Of a DNA stretch of 64,000 nt, positions 15,874 through 25,048 are shown piece after piece. Numbering within the stretch: position 1 is the stretch's first letter; every line of letters begins with the position of its first letter. Origin of the DNA: Chitinophagaceae bacterium. GTDB lineage: Bacteria; Bacteroidota; Bacteroidia; Chitinophagales; Chitinophagaceae. The notes beneath the pieces are model-generated. The model was not told the origin of the DNA, did not search any database, and saw nothing but the letters and a program-made list of their open reading frames with translations. The stretch is from positions 20,859-84,858 of the forward strand of contig JAEUVO010000022.1 of NCBI GenBank assembly GCA_016786885.1. Direction: 5' to 3'. A program made the position numbers and the translations under genes.

Positions 15874-18339
15874 TTAGGACTCGGTCCTGCTAGCCCGGTT
15901 TAACCGGATACGCCGTACCATACTGATAATGATGCCAATCGCTGTTATCCATACACCATACCAAAGTAGTTTGATAAGGGGGAAACGGTAGGCCTTTAGC
16001 GTTACATATTTCATTACAGCATTTGATTCTTTAACACCAAGCTCTATACTTTTATCCGGATTTACTTTTTGCAGCTGAAGTATAAGACTTTCAGAAGTTA
16101 TGGTATCCGGTATGGCAAACCATTCCCCTTTAGCATTAGCCAGCCGGGAAGTAACTGAAAACACGGAGCCTGTTTTAGAATAGATTTTCAGTGGTACTTC
16201 ATACAACATTCCCTGGGCACCAAACAGTTCCTGGGGAACGCTGTCTTTTTGTTTTACATCCTGTACAATGATAAATCCTTTACTATAAAAGAGAGAATCT
16301 CCCTGCTTGCGGGTATATGGTTTAAATGAAGTGGTATCTTTTGCATTTTCAGGATTGGGAATAGAAGTGATATAAGTAAATACATCATGATCCCAGTAAT
16401 GTTTGGCATCAGGGTTGGCCATCAAACCTTCGTTCCCCTTATAATTAACAAAAGCATTTGGCATCAGCACAAATTCTTCCTTGCCGTCATTGCTTTTGAA
16501 CCTTACCTTATAGAACCATAACTGCTTCTTCGGATGTGCTGAGTCACCTTCATATGTAAGTGAGTAGCGGCCCATATTTGCTGTCATGTCTTTAACAAGG
16601 GTAAGATTTTCTCTTGGATCTTCTCCTTCTGCCAATGGTGCCGGAATACCGCCAATATTATTAGATAATACTTCTTTATTGGAGGAAGATATCAGGATGC
16701 CCAGAAGTACCATACCAAAACCCACATGAGCAATTGAACCTCCCGAAAGTTTCAGGTTGCCTTTCAAGCCAAGCCAGATATAACCGGCGTTGGCTACTAT
16801 GGTATAAATGCTGCAAATTACAGCCAGCCAGATAGAGCCCTGGAAGATGGGACCTTTTTTATTGTAATTGATCTCACCGAAAAGGAAGAACAACAAGGAA
16901 AGAGCAGCGGTAATGACAGTTGGTATTAATATCTTTTTCCAGAAGTATTGTCCCGAAGTGTCCTTATATTTTAAATATTGAGAGATAGCTGTCAGGGCCG
17001 CAACAATTATAGCTACATAGACCTGGATACTATTATAAGCGAATTCCGCATCTTCCGGAGGGGCGATTTGAGTTCCGAATATTTTATTGAAAACCGGTAA
17101 AGATGTTTTTCCAATGATTACAATGGCCGAAAGAAAGAAAACCAAAGCTCCGATAAACATCCAGAATTCACGGGAAGAAGTATTTTCCTCCTTTTGAACT
17201 GACGGAATCTGCTTGTACCTGTAAAAAAAGAATGCTAACGAAGGCAGTACAAAGATCAGCAGGAAGGTAAGCAACTGAAAGTTCATACCCAGATCGGTAA
17301 AAGCATGTACTGATGATTCTCCCAGTATTCCACTACGGGTAAGGAAAGTGGAATAAAGAATGAACCCAAAAGCAAGGATGAAGAACAAGTAAGTAGCTCT
17401 GAGGGAATGACCGCTATGCCTGTAAATAAGTAATGTGTGAAGACCGGACACTAATATCATCCATGGCACCAGTGAGGCGTTCTCAACAGGATCCCATGCC
17501 CAATAGCCGCCAAATGTAAGTGACTCGTAAGCCCACATGCCGCCCATCATAATACCTACTCCCAATACAGCAGCTGAAAACAATGCCCATGGTAAAGCAG
17601 GCTTTGTCCATTCGCCAAATTGTTTCTTCCATAAGCCTGCCATAGCAAAGGCAAAGGGTACGATAGTAGAAGCAAATCCCATGAACAAAACCGGTGGGTG
17701 GATCACCATCCAGTAATTTTGCAATAAAGGATTCAGATCATTTCCATCTTTAACTGATTGCATGTAATCAGGACGCAAAGGCTGGTTTACATCAAAGTTG
17801 ATGTGCAGGCCAGGGGCATTATCAAACACACCTGAATCTCTTAAAAGAATAAACGGGTTAGAGCCCATTTTCCACCCAAAAATATAAATGCCGGCAACCA
17901 TTGTTGCCAATGCAAATTGGGCAAAACTTACTATCGTCATCACCGGGGCTTCCCATTTACCACTACGCTTGATAAGAATAACACCCAGAATACTGTGACA
18001 GGCACTCCAGAGCAGAAAACTTCCTTCCTGGCCTTCCCAGAAACAGGCCAGCAGGTATTTGAATTCCAATGACCGGCTGCTATGTTTCCATGCATAATGG
18101 TACTCGAACAGATGGTTGTGAATGATATAAAATAAAATACCGAAAATGGAGAAAACGGAGATCACTTCAACAATGAAGGCATAACGGGCCAATTTTTTCC
18201 AGGCGATCGAATCCGTTTCGTTCTTTGATTGAGCGGCAAGAAAATAAGTAACTGTGGCAAGAAGGGAAGCTACCAGAGAAAGCACAATGAAAAAATGTCC
18301 TAATTGTCCGGGTAATAAATTTTCTCCGATATAGTCCAT
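15874..18339 (-). CDS. ccmF: CcmF/CcsA-type cytochrome c heme lyase
   Basis: 821-aa inner-membrane protein with about 14-16 helices that joins heme to apocytochrome c at the outer face of the membrane. The tryptophan-rich heme-handling motif is GGYWAWDPVENASL (277-290). A conserved His lies in MVIHPPVLFMG (H214), and CFWEGQEGSFLLW (99-111) is another family signature. After the core, a large soluble region (about residues 560-770) faces the periplasm, followed by a last helix. The length is somewhat above proteobacterial CcmF (about 650 aa). The gene follows ccmE by 59 nt, and the two form a maturation operon. Confidence 0.93.
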   Translation of the reverse strand: MDYIGENLLPGQLGHFFIVLSLVASLLATVTYFLAAQSKNETDSIAWKKLARYAFIVEVISVFSIFGILFYIIHNHLFEYHYAWKHSSRSLEFKYLLACFWEGQEGSFLLWSACHSILGVILIKRSGKWEAPVMTIVSFAQFALATMVAGIYIFGWKMGSNPFILLRDSGVFDNAPGLHINFDVNQPLRPDYMQSVKDGNDLNPLLQNYWMVIHPPVLFMGFASTIVPFAFAMAGLWKKQFGEWTKPALPWALFSAAVLGVGIMMGGMWAYESLTFGGYWAWDPVENASLVPWMILVSGLHTLLIYRHSGHSLRATYLFFILAFGFILYSTFLTRSGILGESSVHAFTDLGMNFQLLTFLLIFVLPSLAFFFYRYKQIPSVQKEENTSSREFWMFIGALVFFLSAIVIIGKTSLPVFNKIFGTQIAPPEDAEFAYNSIQVYVAIIVAALTAISQYLKYKDTSGQYFWKKILIPTVITAALSLLFFLFGEINYNKKGPIFQGSIWLAVICSIYTIVANAGYIWLGLKGNLKLSGGSIAHVGFGMVLLGILISSSNKEVLSNNIGGIPAPLAEGEDPRENLTLVKDMTANMGRYSLTYEGDSAHPKKQLWFYKVRFKSNDGKEEFVLMPNAFVNYKGNEGLMANPDAKHYWDHDVFTYITSIPNPENAKDTTSFKPYTRKQGDSLFYSKGFIIVQDVKQKDSVPQELFGAQGMLYEVPLKIYSKTGSVFSVTSRLANAKGEWFAIPDTITSESLILQLQKVNPDKSIELGVKESNAVMKYVTLKAYRFPLIKLLWYGVWITAIGIIISMVRRIRLNRASRTES

Positions 18340-18398
18340 ACTGTAGTTTAGAATTATTTACAGATAAAATTGCTGCAGCTATAGTTTGCGCAGGGTCA

Positions 18399-18815
18399 TT
18401 ATTTCTTTGCAGGAACGTTCCCCGGGTGTGTACCGCCTTTTGCCTGTTCTTCTTTGTATTTGGATGGGCATTTGGTTTGTATGTCTTTGCATTCAAATTG
18501 CCCGTTATTATACTTCCCTTTTAATACTAATTTTTCACTGATTTCAAGATTGTCTGGCTTGGCATTATGATAAACCACTTTCACAGACTTGCCAAGGGTA
18601 TCAATAGCGATGAAACTCAAATAGTTTGGATTATTAACGGCATCGTATTCAATAGGTTGGGATTTGTCCAGTTTGGCCATCAAGTGAACGAATTTACCAG
18701 GCTTTGCCATGGCAGTATCAATCGTATCATAAGTGCTGGCTGTTTTCAGGAAAGTAAGTAAGATGCCAATAGAGCCGGCAATTAAAACCAGCAGGATTAT
18801 ATGTATTTTCTTCAT
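18399..18815 (-). CDS. ccmE: Cytochrome c maturation heme chaperone CcmE, C-type
   Basis: 138-aa heme chaperone with one N-terminal membrane anchor (residues 5-22) and an OB-fold domain that carries heme to CcmF. Where the classic protein has a heme-binding HxxxY, this one has CPSKY (C116, Y120), the CxxxY variant known from some archaea and sulfate reducers. The fold motif VKVVYHNAKPDNL and LVLKGKYNNGQF are typical. The frame extends to 18836, but the -7 box at 18834-18841 overlaps that start, so the ATG at 18815 is preferred. It is the first gene of the ccmE-ccmF operon. Confidence 0.92.
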   Translation of the reverse strand: MKKIHIILLVLIAGSIGILLTFLKTASTYDTIDTAMAKPGKFVHLMAKLDKSQPIEYDAVNNPNYLSFIAIDTLGKSVKVVYHNAKPDNLEISEKLVLKGKYNNGQFECKDIQTKCPSKYKEEQAKGGTHPGNVPAKK

Positions 18816-18833
18816 GGATTTTTGTTTGCAGTG

Positions 18834-18841
18834 CAAAGGTA
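18834..18841 (-). promoter_or_regulatory. -7 box of ccmE-ccmF
   Basis: TACCTTTG on the minus strand, a full consensus match 18 nt before the ccmE ATG. The matching -33 element is not clear. Confidence 0.55.
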
Positions 18842-18936
18842 GGCCAAAATTCCATTAAGGATGCGATGAGAAAAATCGGCTACTAGCTGACAATTATCAC
18901 CTTAAATGCAAATAACCGGGCAGCCCGATTTGACCC

Positions 18937-18944
18937 TATATTTG
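18937..18944 (+). promoter_or_regulatory. -7 box of the acyl-CoA dehydrogenase gene
   Basis: TATATTTG, a full consensus match 39 nt before the ATG at 18984, in the region shared with the divergent ccmE promoter. Confidence 0.5.
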
Positions 18945-18983
18945 CACAGCTAACACTTGTTTGGGTTTGTAAAATATTTCTAT

Positions 18984-20138
18984 ATGTTATTTCAACTGAC
19001 TGAAGAGCAACTGATGATTCAAAAAGCCGCCAGGGATTTTGCACAAAATGAATGCCTGCCGGGAGTAATTGAAAGGGATGAAAAGCAACAATTTCCCCGG
19101 GAGCAGATCACCAAACTGGCAGAACTTGGTTTTATGGGTATGATGGTGAAACCAGAATATGGTGGTGCAGGGATGGATACGGTAAGTTATGTACTGGCTA
19201 TGGAAGAAATAAGTAAAGTAGATGCCAGTGTGAGTGTTTGTATGAGTGTTAACAACAGCCTCGTATGCTATGGTCTGCAGGAATATGGCAACGAAGAACA
19301 AAAGCAGAAATATCTATCTCCATTGGCGCAGGGACAAAAAGATGGTGAATTGTATATTGGCGCATTTATGCTGAGCGAACCCGAAGCTGGTAGTGATGCT
19401 ACTTCACAAAGAACGACAGCAGAAGACAAGGGAGATCATTACCTGTTAAATGGCACGAAGAACTGGATAACTAATGGTGGAACAGCTTCGGTTTACCTGG
19501 TAATAGCACAAACTGACCCGGCAAAGGGTTCAAAAGGGATCAATTGCCTGATAGTGGAAAAGAACTGGCCGGGAGTTGTAGTGGCAGCCAAGGAAAACAA
19601 GTTGGGTATCAGGGGAAGTGATACCCATACTGTAATGTTCAATGATGTGAAAGTGCCTAAAGAAAACAGGATCGGGGATGATGGATTTGGATTCAAGTTC
19701 GCAATGAAAACATTGGCTGGGGGCAGAATTGGGATAGCCTCCCAGGCACTGGGTATTGCCAGCGGAGCATATGAATTGGCAAAAACCTATTCGAAAACGA
19801 GGAAAGCCTTTGGTACTGAAATTATGAACCACCAGATCATCGCTTTCAAGCTGGCTGATATGGCTACCCGGATAGAAGCTGCCAGGTTACTTTGTCTGAA
19901 AGCTGCCTGGGAAAAAGATAATGATATTGACTATACGCTCAGCTCTTCGATGGCCAAAGTATATGCTTCTGAAACAGCCATGTGGACCACTACAGAAGCA
20001 GTACAGATACATGGCGGCTATGGTTTTGTAAAAGAATATCATGTAGAAAGGCTGATGCGGGATGCCAAGATTACCCAGATATACGAAGGTACCAGTGAGG
20101 TGCAGCGGATCGTTATCAGCAGATCTATCTTAAAATAA
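18984..20138 (+). CDS. Acyl-CoA dehydrogenase
   Basis: 384-aa FAD-dependent dehydrogenase of short/medium-chain type that makes 2-enoyl-CoA during fatty-acid or branched-chain amino-acid breakdown. It shows FMLSEPEAGSDA (substrate/FAD loop), NGTKNWITNGG (FAD binding), RIGIASQALG, and the catalytic glutamate in IYEGTSEVQRIVI. The length and order of domains (helical, beta, helical) are normal. The upstream in-frame ATG at 18957 would add nine residues; the MLFQLTEEQLM start fits the family better. It is followed by a terminator-like hairpin. Confidence 0.94.
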   Translation: MLFQLTEEQLMIQKAARDFAQNECLPGVIERDEKQQFPREQITKLAELGFMGMMVKPEYGGAGMDTVSYVLAMEEISKVDASVSVCMSVNNSLVCYGLQEYGNEEQKQKYLSPLAQGQKDGELYIGAFMLSEPEAGSDATSQRTTAEDKGDHYLLNGTKNWITNGGTASVYLVIAQTDPAKGSKGINCLIVEKNWPGVVVAAKENKLGIRGSDTHTVMFNDVKVPKENRIGDDGFGFKFAMKTLAGGRIGIASQALGIASGAYELAKTYSKTRKAFGTEIMNHQIIAFKLADMATRIEAARLLCLKAAWEKDNDIDYTLSSSMAKVYASETAMWTTTEAVQIHGGYGFVKEYHVERLMRDAKITQIYEGTSEVQRIVISRSILK

Positions 20139-20160
20139 AATGGATAATTTCTTTATACTA

Positions 20161-20200
20161 ATGTGCAAATGAAAGAAAATCTTTGCACATTTTAATTTTA
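20161..20200 (+). terminator. Hairpin terminator after acyl-CoA dehydrogenase
   Basis: ATGTGCAAA (20161-20169) pairs perfectly with TTTGCACAT (20182-20190), and TTTTAATTTT follows. The second arm lies only 14 nt before the next start codon, so the same element may also affect expression of that gene. Confidence 0.55.
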
Positions 20201-20204
20201 CAAG

Positions 20205-20885
20205 ATGCCGGTCAATACAGCGAAGTATAAAAGTATTATTAATGAGTTAGCTGATAAGCATGCTATACTTGTTGCTGTATCTAAAACAAAACCTGTTGAG
20301 GATATTTTTGAGCTATACAACCTGGGTCATCGTGATTTTGGAGAAAACTATGTTCAGGAACTGGTAGACAAATCCGGCAGCCTTCCTTCAGATACCCGTT
20401 GGCATTTTATTGGTCATTTACAAAGCAACAAAGTAAAATATATAGCTCCGTTTGTTCATTTGATACATGGGGTTGATAGTTTTAAGTTGTTGAAAGAGAT
20501 TAACAAGCAGGGTGAAAAAGCCGGAAGAACGATTGATTGCCTTCTGCAGGTACACATTGCAGAAGAAGAAACTAAGTTTGGCTTCAATGAAGAGGAGCTT
20601 ATCCTTGCAATGGGCCAGGTTAATAGTTTGAAAATTGCTCATGTACGCATTTGCGGATTGATGGGCATGGCAAGCTTTACAACTGATATGAATGTCGTGA
20701 GAACGGAATTTGCGCATCTGAAAAAAATATTTGACACTGCCAGGACCTGTTTGCCACTTGGTCAGCATCCCATGGATATTCTCTCAATGGGTATGAGCAG
20801 TGATTATAAGATTGCGTTAGAAGAAGGAAGTAACATAGTAAGGATTGGCAGCTTGCTCTTTGGAGAAAGAGAAAAGAAAAGCTGA
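20205..20885 (+). CDS. yggS: YggS/PROSC-family PLP homeostasis protein
   Basis: 226-aa pyridoxal-phosphate-binding protein with an alanine-racemase-like barrel and no known catalytic turnover; it controls the cellular PLP pool. The PLP lysine is K27 in VAVSKTKP. DFGENYVQEL, WHFIGHLQSNKVKYI and the C-terminal LSMGMSSDYKIALEEGSN, which binds the cofactor phosphate, are diagnostic. The length is normal for the family. It sits between the acyl-CoA dehydrogenase terminator and a small secreted protein gene. Confidence 0.93.
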   Translation: MPVNTAKYKSIINELADKHAILVAVSKTKPVEDIFELYNLGHRDFGENYVQELVDKSGSLPSDTRWHFIGHLQSNKVKYIAPFVHLIHGVDSFKLLKEINKQGEKAGRTIDCLLQVHIAEEETKFGFNEEELILAMGQVNSLKIAHVRICGLMGMASFTTDMNVVRTEFAHLKKIFDTARTCLPLGQHPMDILSMGMSSDYKIALEEGSNIVRIGSLLFGEREKKS

Positions 20886-20945
20886 GCCGGACTTCTGGCT
20901 GGTATATTCATAATTATTCGTATTTTTTAGGTTCAATCACCTCAA

Positions 20946-21422
20946 ATGCGTTTTCTGTTTATCATCACCATTATGTTCATTTCTTTGCCTGTAATAGCAC
21001 AGGAAGAAAGAGATACCACTCTTAGCCGTTGTCCTGTTTATATTACAGATACCGCCAGTGCAAACAATTTTTTTATTGAAGGAAGGTCAGTAGTATTGAA
21101 AGTGTACCGGATGAAAGGGAAACTCACCATTAAGGTGGAGCAAAGAGATCAGTTTTTTACACTTTACTTTCATGAAAAAAGATTGAAAAATACTACCTAC
21201 AAAATCAAACAAGGTTCTAAAAGCAGGGGTGAAGTGGAAGGTGCTTATACCTTTAAATCCGGTGAGCAAACCTCCTTTGTACCGGTCTTAAAAGGTACGA
21301 TTGAATCTGTATTTGACAAAGAAAAGAATCTGTGGAGACTTACCGTCAATGGAATGATCATTAACCAGGTAGAAAGAATAATAACGCACTACAGGGTCAA
21401 AGCAGTTCTGTTTGTTAAATAG
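20946..21422 (+). CDS. Small secreted protein of unknown function
   Basis: 158 aa, not recognised. Residues 1-18 are a signal peptide (MRFLFIITIMFISLPVIA, then QEE). The mature part is a predicted beta-rich domain with many charged residues; KLTIKVEQRDQFFTLYF and LWRLTVNGMIINQVERI look like strands. It has one Cys. It lies 60 nt after yggS on the same strand and is convergent with the dioxygenase-like gene 2 nt away. The function cannot be inferred. Confidence 0.65.
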   Translation: MRFLFIITIMFISLPVIAQEERDTTLSRCPVYITDTASANNFFIEGRSVVLKVYRMKGKLTIKVEQRDQFFTLYFHEKRLKNTTYKIKQGSKSRGEVEGAYTFKSGEQTSFVPVLKGTIESVFDKEKNLWRLTVNGMIINQVERIITHYRVKAVLFVK

Positions 21423-21424
21423 TT

Positions 21425-22075
21425 TTATTTTGCCGGATAGCCGGGTATATTTTCTCCCAGTATTATATTTCTTTTTGCTTTCAGCAATCCATTGTCATTA
21501 ACAGTAGTGAGGATGCCATTGCCACCTCTGAATCTGGTTTTATTTCTCTCGTCCTCTGGCAGTAGCGGGTCATCCGCAAACAAAAATTCATCTATCCAGT
21601 ATTCATTCTTGTCTGACTCTTTTATAACCGGATGAATATGCTTCGGATTATTGCTGTTAGGGTAGGAAGCTGGAACCAATGTATAGAACCTGTATTGCCC
21701 TTTGTCATTTGTTTTTGCCCAGCCTCTGATGTAACCGTGTCGTTTGTCCCATCCTTTTTCACCCCCTTTTACCGGGTACACACCTTTTTGGTCCGTATGA
21801 TAAATATAAATGACGACTCCGGCAGCGGGGGTCTTTCCATCTTTTTTGTACACAATACCGCTGATCTCCAGTTTTGGTCCGGGATCATTGAAATCTGGTA
21901 ATGTATCTGTCCAGTGCAATTTTTCAAAGGGCACCGGACTTTCATAAATTGCCTCACAACCTTCACAGTTGCCCCCCACTTTTGTTTTACCTTCCTCAGA
22001 TGATCCTGACTCTTTTTGACCGCAGGCAGTCCATGAATTGCAAAAGGCAATTGCTATCAGCAAATATGTTTTCAT
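21425..22075 (-). CDS. Intradiol dioxygenase-like exported protein
   Basis: 216-aa protein with the beta-sandwich of catechol/protocatechuate intradiol dioxygenases. It has the strand ISGIVYKKDGKTPAAGVVIYIYHTD, then RGWAKTNDKGQYRFYTLVPASYP and PKHIHPVI. The last two provide the Tyr and His expected as ferric iron ligands. The N-terminus is a signal sequence ending at Cys18 (WTACGQKES), so it is probably a lipoprotein, though W at -3 makes the lipobox weak. The substrate is unknown; exported members of the family in Bacteroidota are not assigned to aromatic pathways. Confidence 0.8.
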   Translation of the reverse strand: MKTYLLIAIAFCNSWTACGQKESGSSEEGKTKVGGNCEGCEAIYESPVPFEKLHWTDTLPDFNDPGPKLEISGIVYKKDGKTPAAGVVIYIYHTDQKGVYPVKGGEKGWDKRHGYIRGWAKTNDKGQYRFYTLVPASYPNSNNPKHIHPVIKESDKNEYWIDEFLFADDPLLPEDERNKTRFRGGNGILTTVNDNGLLKAKRNIILGENIPGYPAK

Positions 22076-22242
22076 GTAATTTTTTTGTCAACCCAATTTC
22101 GCCCAGTTTCTTCTTTTTCCTGTAATAACTACACCAGCGGAAGAAAAAACCTGATGAAATGCAGGGATGTAATTGGTCAAGTAAATCCATCCTTTAATGT
22201 AATCTGTACTACCGGCTGGAATTTGTACTTTTATTTTGAACT

Positions 22243-23268
22243 ATGCACAACGCCCCTTTCTTTATTAAGTACAAGCTGCACCATGTAATTTTCTGGCTTC
22301 TGGTGTTTGGGATATGGTTTTTTTTCAGGGTAGATGATTATTCCAGCGAACGGAAAGCTTTTATTGTTACACTGATTAAGGTAGTTGATCTTATGATCAT
22401 GATCTCTGTTACCAATTACCTGTTAATACCCAGGCTGCTTTACAGAAAAAGATACTTTCTTTTTGCAATCTGCCTGCTTACGCTGGTGATAGTAAGCAGT
22501 ATTATTAAAATGAATATTATTGGAAGAGTACTCAATAGCCCGGCATTATATAACTGGAGCCAGGATATTAAAGCAAGGGTGTATGATAATATTATTCCAC
22601 ATTTATTTTTGGTCATAGCCGGGGCTGCTATTAAGTTAATGTTTGATTATGGGAAACTGCAGCAGCGGATGGCAGAAACAGCAAGGGAAAAGGCAGAAGC
22701 CGAGCTTAGCTTTTTAAAATCTCAGATCAACCCTCATTTTTTATTCAACTCATTGAACTCTGTTTATTTCCTGATTGATAAGAGTAATACAGCAGCTAGG
22801 GAAACATTGCATAAATTTTCGGAAATGCTGCGTTACCAGTTGTACGAAGCTAATGGAGATAAAATACCTGTTGAAAAAGAAATTCAATACCTTAAAGATT
22901 ATATGGATTTGCAGCAGCTACGAAAGGATGAAAAGTATGCTGTTAGTTTTAACTGTACGTCTTCTGCCAGAGGATTTTACATTGAGCCATTACTGCTGGT
23001 ATCTTTTGTTGAAAATGCATTCAAACATATTTCACATCATAATGATAAAACTAATTTTGTGAGAGTGGATATGCAATATCAGAACAGCAAATTGATTTTT
23101 TCGATTGAAAATTCAAAAGAAAAGCAGCCATCAATTGAGCGGCAGGGTGGTATTGGGCTAAGCAATGTCAGACGGAGGCTTGAATTGCTATATCCCGGGA
23201 AGCATGACCTGGTGATCAACAACCAGGATGATCTTTTTACAGTACACTTAAATATCCAATTGTCATGA
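22243..23268 (+). CDS. LytS-type sensor histidine kinase
   Basis: 341-aa membrane sensor kinase. Four hydrophobic helices occupy residues about 10-135 with no extracellular domain of note. A short coiled segment (AETAREKAEAEL) leads into the His_kinase domain with phospho-acceptor H165 in SQINPHFLFNSLNS. The ATPase part follows: FVENAFKHISHHND is the N-box, and GGIGLSNVRRRLELLY the G-box. The stop overlaps the next ATG (ATGATAA), so kinase and regulator are translationally coupled. The signal is unknown. Confidence 0.92.
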   Translation: MHNAPFFIKYKLHHVIFWLLVFGIWFFFRVDDYSSERKAFIVTLIKVVDLMIMISVTNYLLIPRLLYRKRYFLFAICLLTLVIVSSIIKMNIIGRVLNSPALYNWSQDIKARVYDNIIPHLFLVIAGAAIKLMFDYGKLQQRMAETAREKAEAELSFLKSQINPHFLFNSLNSVYFLIDKSNTAARETLHKFSEMLRYQLYEANGDKIPVEKEIQYLKDYMDLQQLRKDEKYAVSFNCTSSARGFYIEPLLLVSFVENAFKHISHHNDKTNFVRVDMQYQNSKLIFSIENSKEKQPSIERQGGIGLSNVRRRLELLYPGKHDLVINNQDDLFTVHLNIQLS

Positions 23269-23981
23269 TAATTAATTGCATTGTCATTGATGACGAGCCA
23301 CTGGCCAGAAGGGGTCTTAAGGAATATATTGCGGATGTAGATTTTCTTAACCTTGCAGCGGAGTTTGATAATCCATTGCAGGCAACCGAACTTATCAGCA
23401 ACGGGCAAGCACAGTTACTTTTTCTTGATATACAAATGCCCAAAATCACAGGGCTTGATTTTTTCAGATCTCTGCAGCACCCGCCACCGGTGATATTCAC
23501 CACGGCTTATCCACAATATGCATTGGAGGGCTTTGAAGTAAATGCTTTAGACTACCTGGTAAAGCCGGTTTCTTTTGATCGCTTTCTGAAGGCAGTGTTA
23601 AAGGCGAAAGAATACTATGAAGTAAGAAACAAGAATGTAGCAGATGCGGCTACCTCAGAATATTTTTTTATAAAAGCAGATAATAAATTGATCAGGATAT
23701 TGTTTGATGAGGTCTTATTTGTAGAGGCGTTACAGAATTATGTTACCATTCATACAGTTGCAAAAAAATATATGACCTATCTTACTTTTAAATCAGTGGA
23801 AGATTATTTGCCCGCTGATAAGTTTATTAAAGTTCATAAATCTTATATTATTTCAGCATCCAGGGTTGATAGTATAGAGGGAAACGAAATAAGGATTGGC
23901 CAGCATCATATACCTATCAGCCGGAATCAGAAGGATGAAGTGATGGAAAAGTTACTCCGAAACAGATTTTTGAAGCGCTGA
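23265..23981 (+). CDS. LytTR-family response regulator
   Basis: 238-aa DNA-binding response regulator, partner of the upstream LytS kinase. The receiver domain (about 3-120) has IVIDDEPLARRGL (acidic pocket), phospho-acceptor D55 in LFLDIQMPK, and a conserved K in DYLVKPVSFDRFL. The LytTR domain (about 130-236) has FIKADNKLIRILFDEVLFVEA and FIKVHKSYIISASRVDSIEG. LytTR proteins bind pairs of short direct repeats; I could not identify such a pair near this operon with confidence. Confidence 0.93.
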   Translation: MIINCIVIDDEPLARRGLKEYIADVDFLNLAAEFDNPLQATELISNGQAQLLFLDIQMPKITGLDFFRSLQHPPPVIFTTAYPQYALEGFEVNALDYLVKPVSFDRFLKAVLKAKEYYEVRNKNVADAATSEYFFIKADNKLIRILFDEVLFVEALQNYVTIHTVAKKYMTYLTFKSVEDYLPADKFIKVHKSYIISASRVDSIEGNEIRIGQHHIPISRNQKDEVMEKLLRNRFLKR

Positions 23982-24020
23982 ACTATTACAGTAGCAGGAT
24001 TTTCTTTAAATTTAGGAGGG

Positions 24021-25016
24021 ATGAAAGTACTGCCTGTCATATTACTCCTTTTGTACACACCTTTGATCTTTGCTCAATCTGACGTAGCCGAAGATGAGGA
24101 TCCAAAAAAATTGGCCAAAAAAATAACTGCAGGTTGTGCGACTGACCGGGAAAAAGTGACCAGGATATTCAGGTGGATCACAGATAATATTTCCTACCGG
24201 GTCAGGTCAAGAACCAAAAACATTGTTATCGGATCTGCTTCACAACGATTTTCCAGAGGAGATGATGATAATGATGCTCCGCTGAAACCGTTGAATGAGA
24301 GAGTGGCAGAGTCAGTCTTGAAAAAGAAAGAAGCTATTTGTGATGGCTATGCCCGTCTTTTTACAACTTTATGTGATTTTTCCGGTATACGAAGTGAGAT
24401 CATTATTGGATATGCAAGAAGTAATGCCAATAAACCAATGCCAAAATTTGCTGTGAATCACACCTGGAATGCCGTTTTCCTGGAAGGAGATTGGCGGTTA
24501 CTGGATGTTACCTGGGCTAGTGGTTATATAGCAAGAGGAGGTAATGAATTTATACGGGATTATGATGCGCAATATTTTCTGTCGCCCCCTGAAAAATTTA
24601 TCAGGGATCACTACCCGGATGACCCAAGGTGGACATTACTGTCGGATGCTGAAGTGCCCGAGGAATTTAAGGGATCACCGTTTAAGCAAAAATCGTTTAT
24701 CAAATACAGGATCACTTCATTCAGTCCGGCAACAGGAGTTATTGAAGCGGCGGTCGGTGATACTATTCAACTGGAGCTGGCAACGGCGGATGCAGAACGG
24801 GATAAGCAGATATCTCCTGATATGTCTGTTGATTCTGCAATATTTCAGCATTCAGATTCATGGGTATTTCTTAAACCAGTTGCATCGGAAAAAAATCCTG
24901 TCAAGCCAGGCAAATACAAGTACATATATCCCATATCATCAGCCGATGTTAAATGGTTGTACCTGCTCTACAATAATGACATGGTACTGCGGTACAAATT
25001 GTATGTAAAAAAGTAA
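24021..25016 (+). CDS. Secreted transglutaminase-like protein
   Basis: 331-aa exported protein. Signal peptide residues 1-18 (LLLLYTPLIFA, then QS). The transglutaminase-like (papain-fold) core has a complete triad: C107 in EAICDGYARLF, H147 in VNHTWNAV and D162 in RLLDVTWASG. A C-terminal beta domain (about 225-331) follows, of the kind attached to such enzymes in Bacteroidota. It may act as a protease, a peptidase or an amide-forming enzyme. It begins 39 nt after the LytTR gene, so it may be part of that operon and be linked to the envelope signal sensed by LytS. Confidence 0.85.
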   Translation: MKVLPVILLLLYTPLIFAQSDVAEDEDPKKLAKKITAGCATDREKVTRIFRWITDNISYRVRSRTKNIVIGSASQRFSRGDDDNDAPLKPLNERVAESVLKKKEAICDGYARLFTTLCDFSGIRSEIIIGYARSNANKPMPKFAVNHTWNAVFLEGDWRLLDVTWASGYIARGGNEFIRDYDAQYFLSPPEKFIRDHYPDDPRWTLLSDAEVPEEFKGSPFKQKSFIKYRITSFSPATGVIEAAVGDTIQLELATADAERDKQISPDMSVDSAIFQHSDSWVFLKPVASEKNPVKPGKYKYIYPISSADVKWLYLLYNNDMVLRYKLYVKK

Positions 25017-25048
25017 GAAATATTTTAAAGAGAAAAACTGCAGCGAAA

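Noticed and set aside
22076..22242. Possible tRNA or small gene in the gap before the LytS kinase
   Set aside because: No cloverleaf, no anticodon arm pattern and no credible frame.
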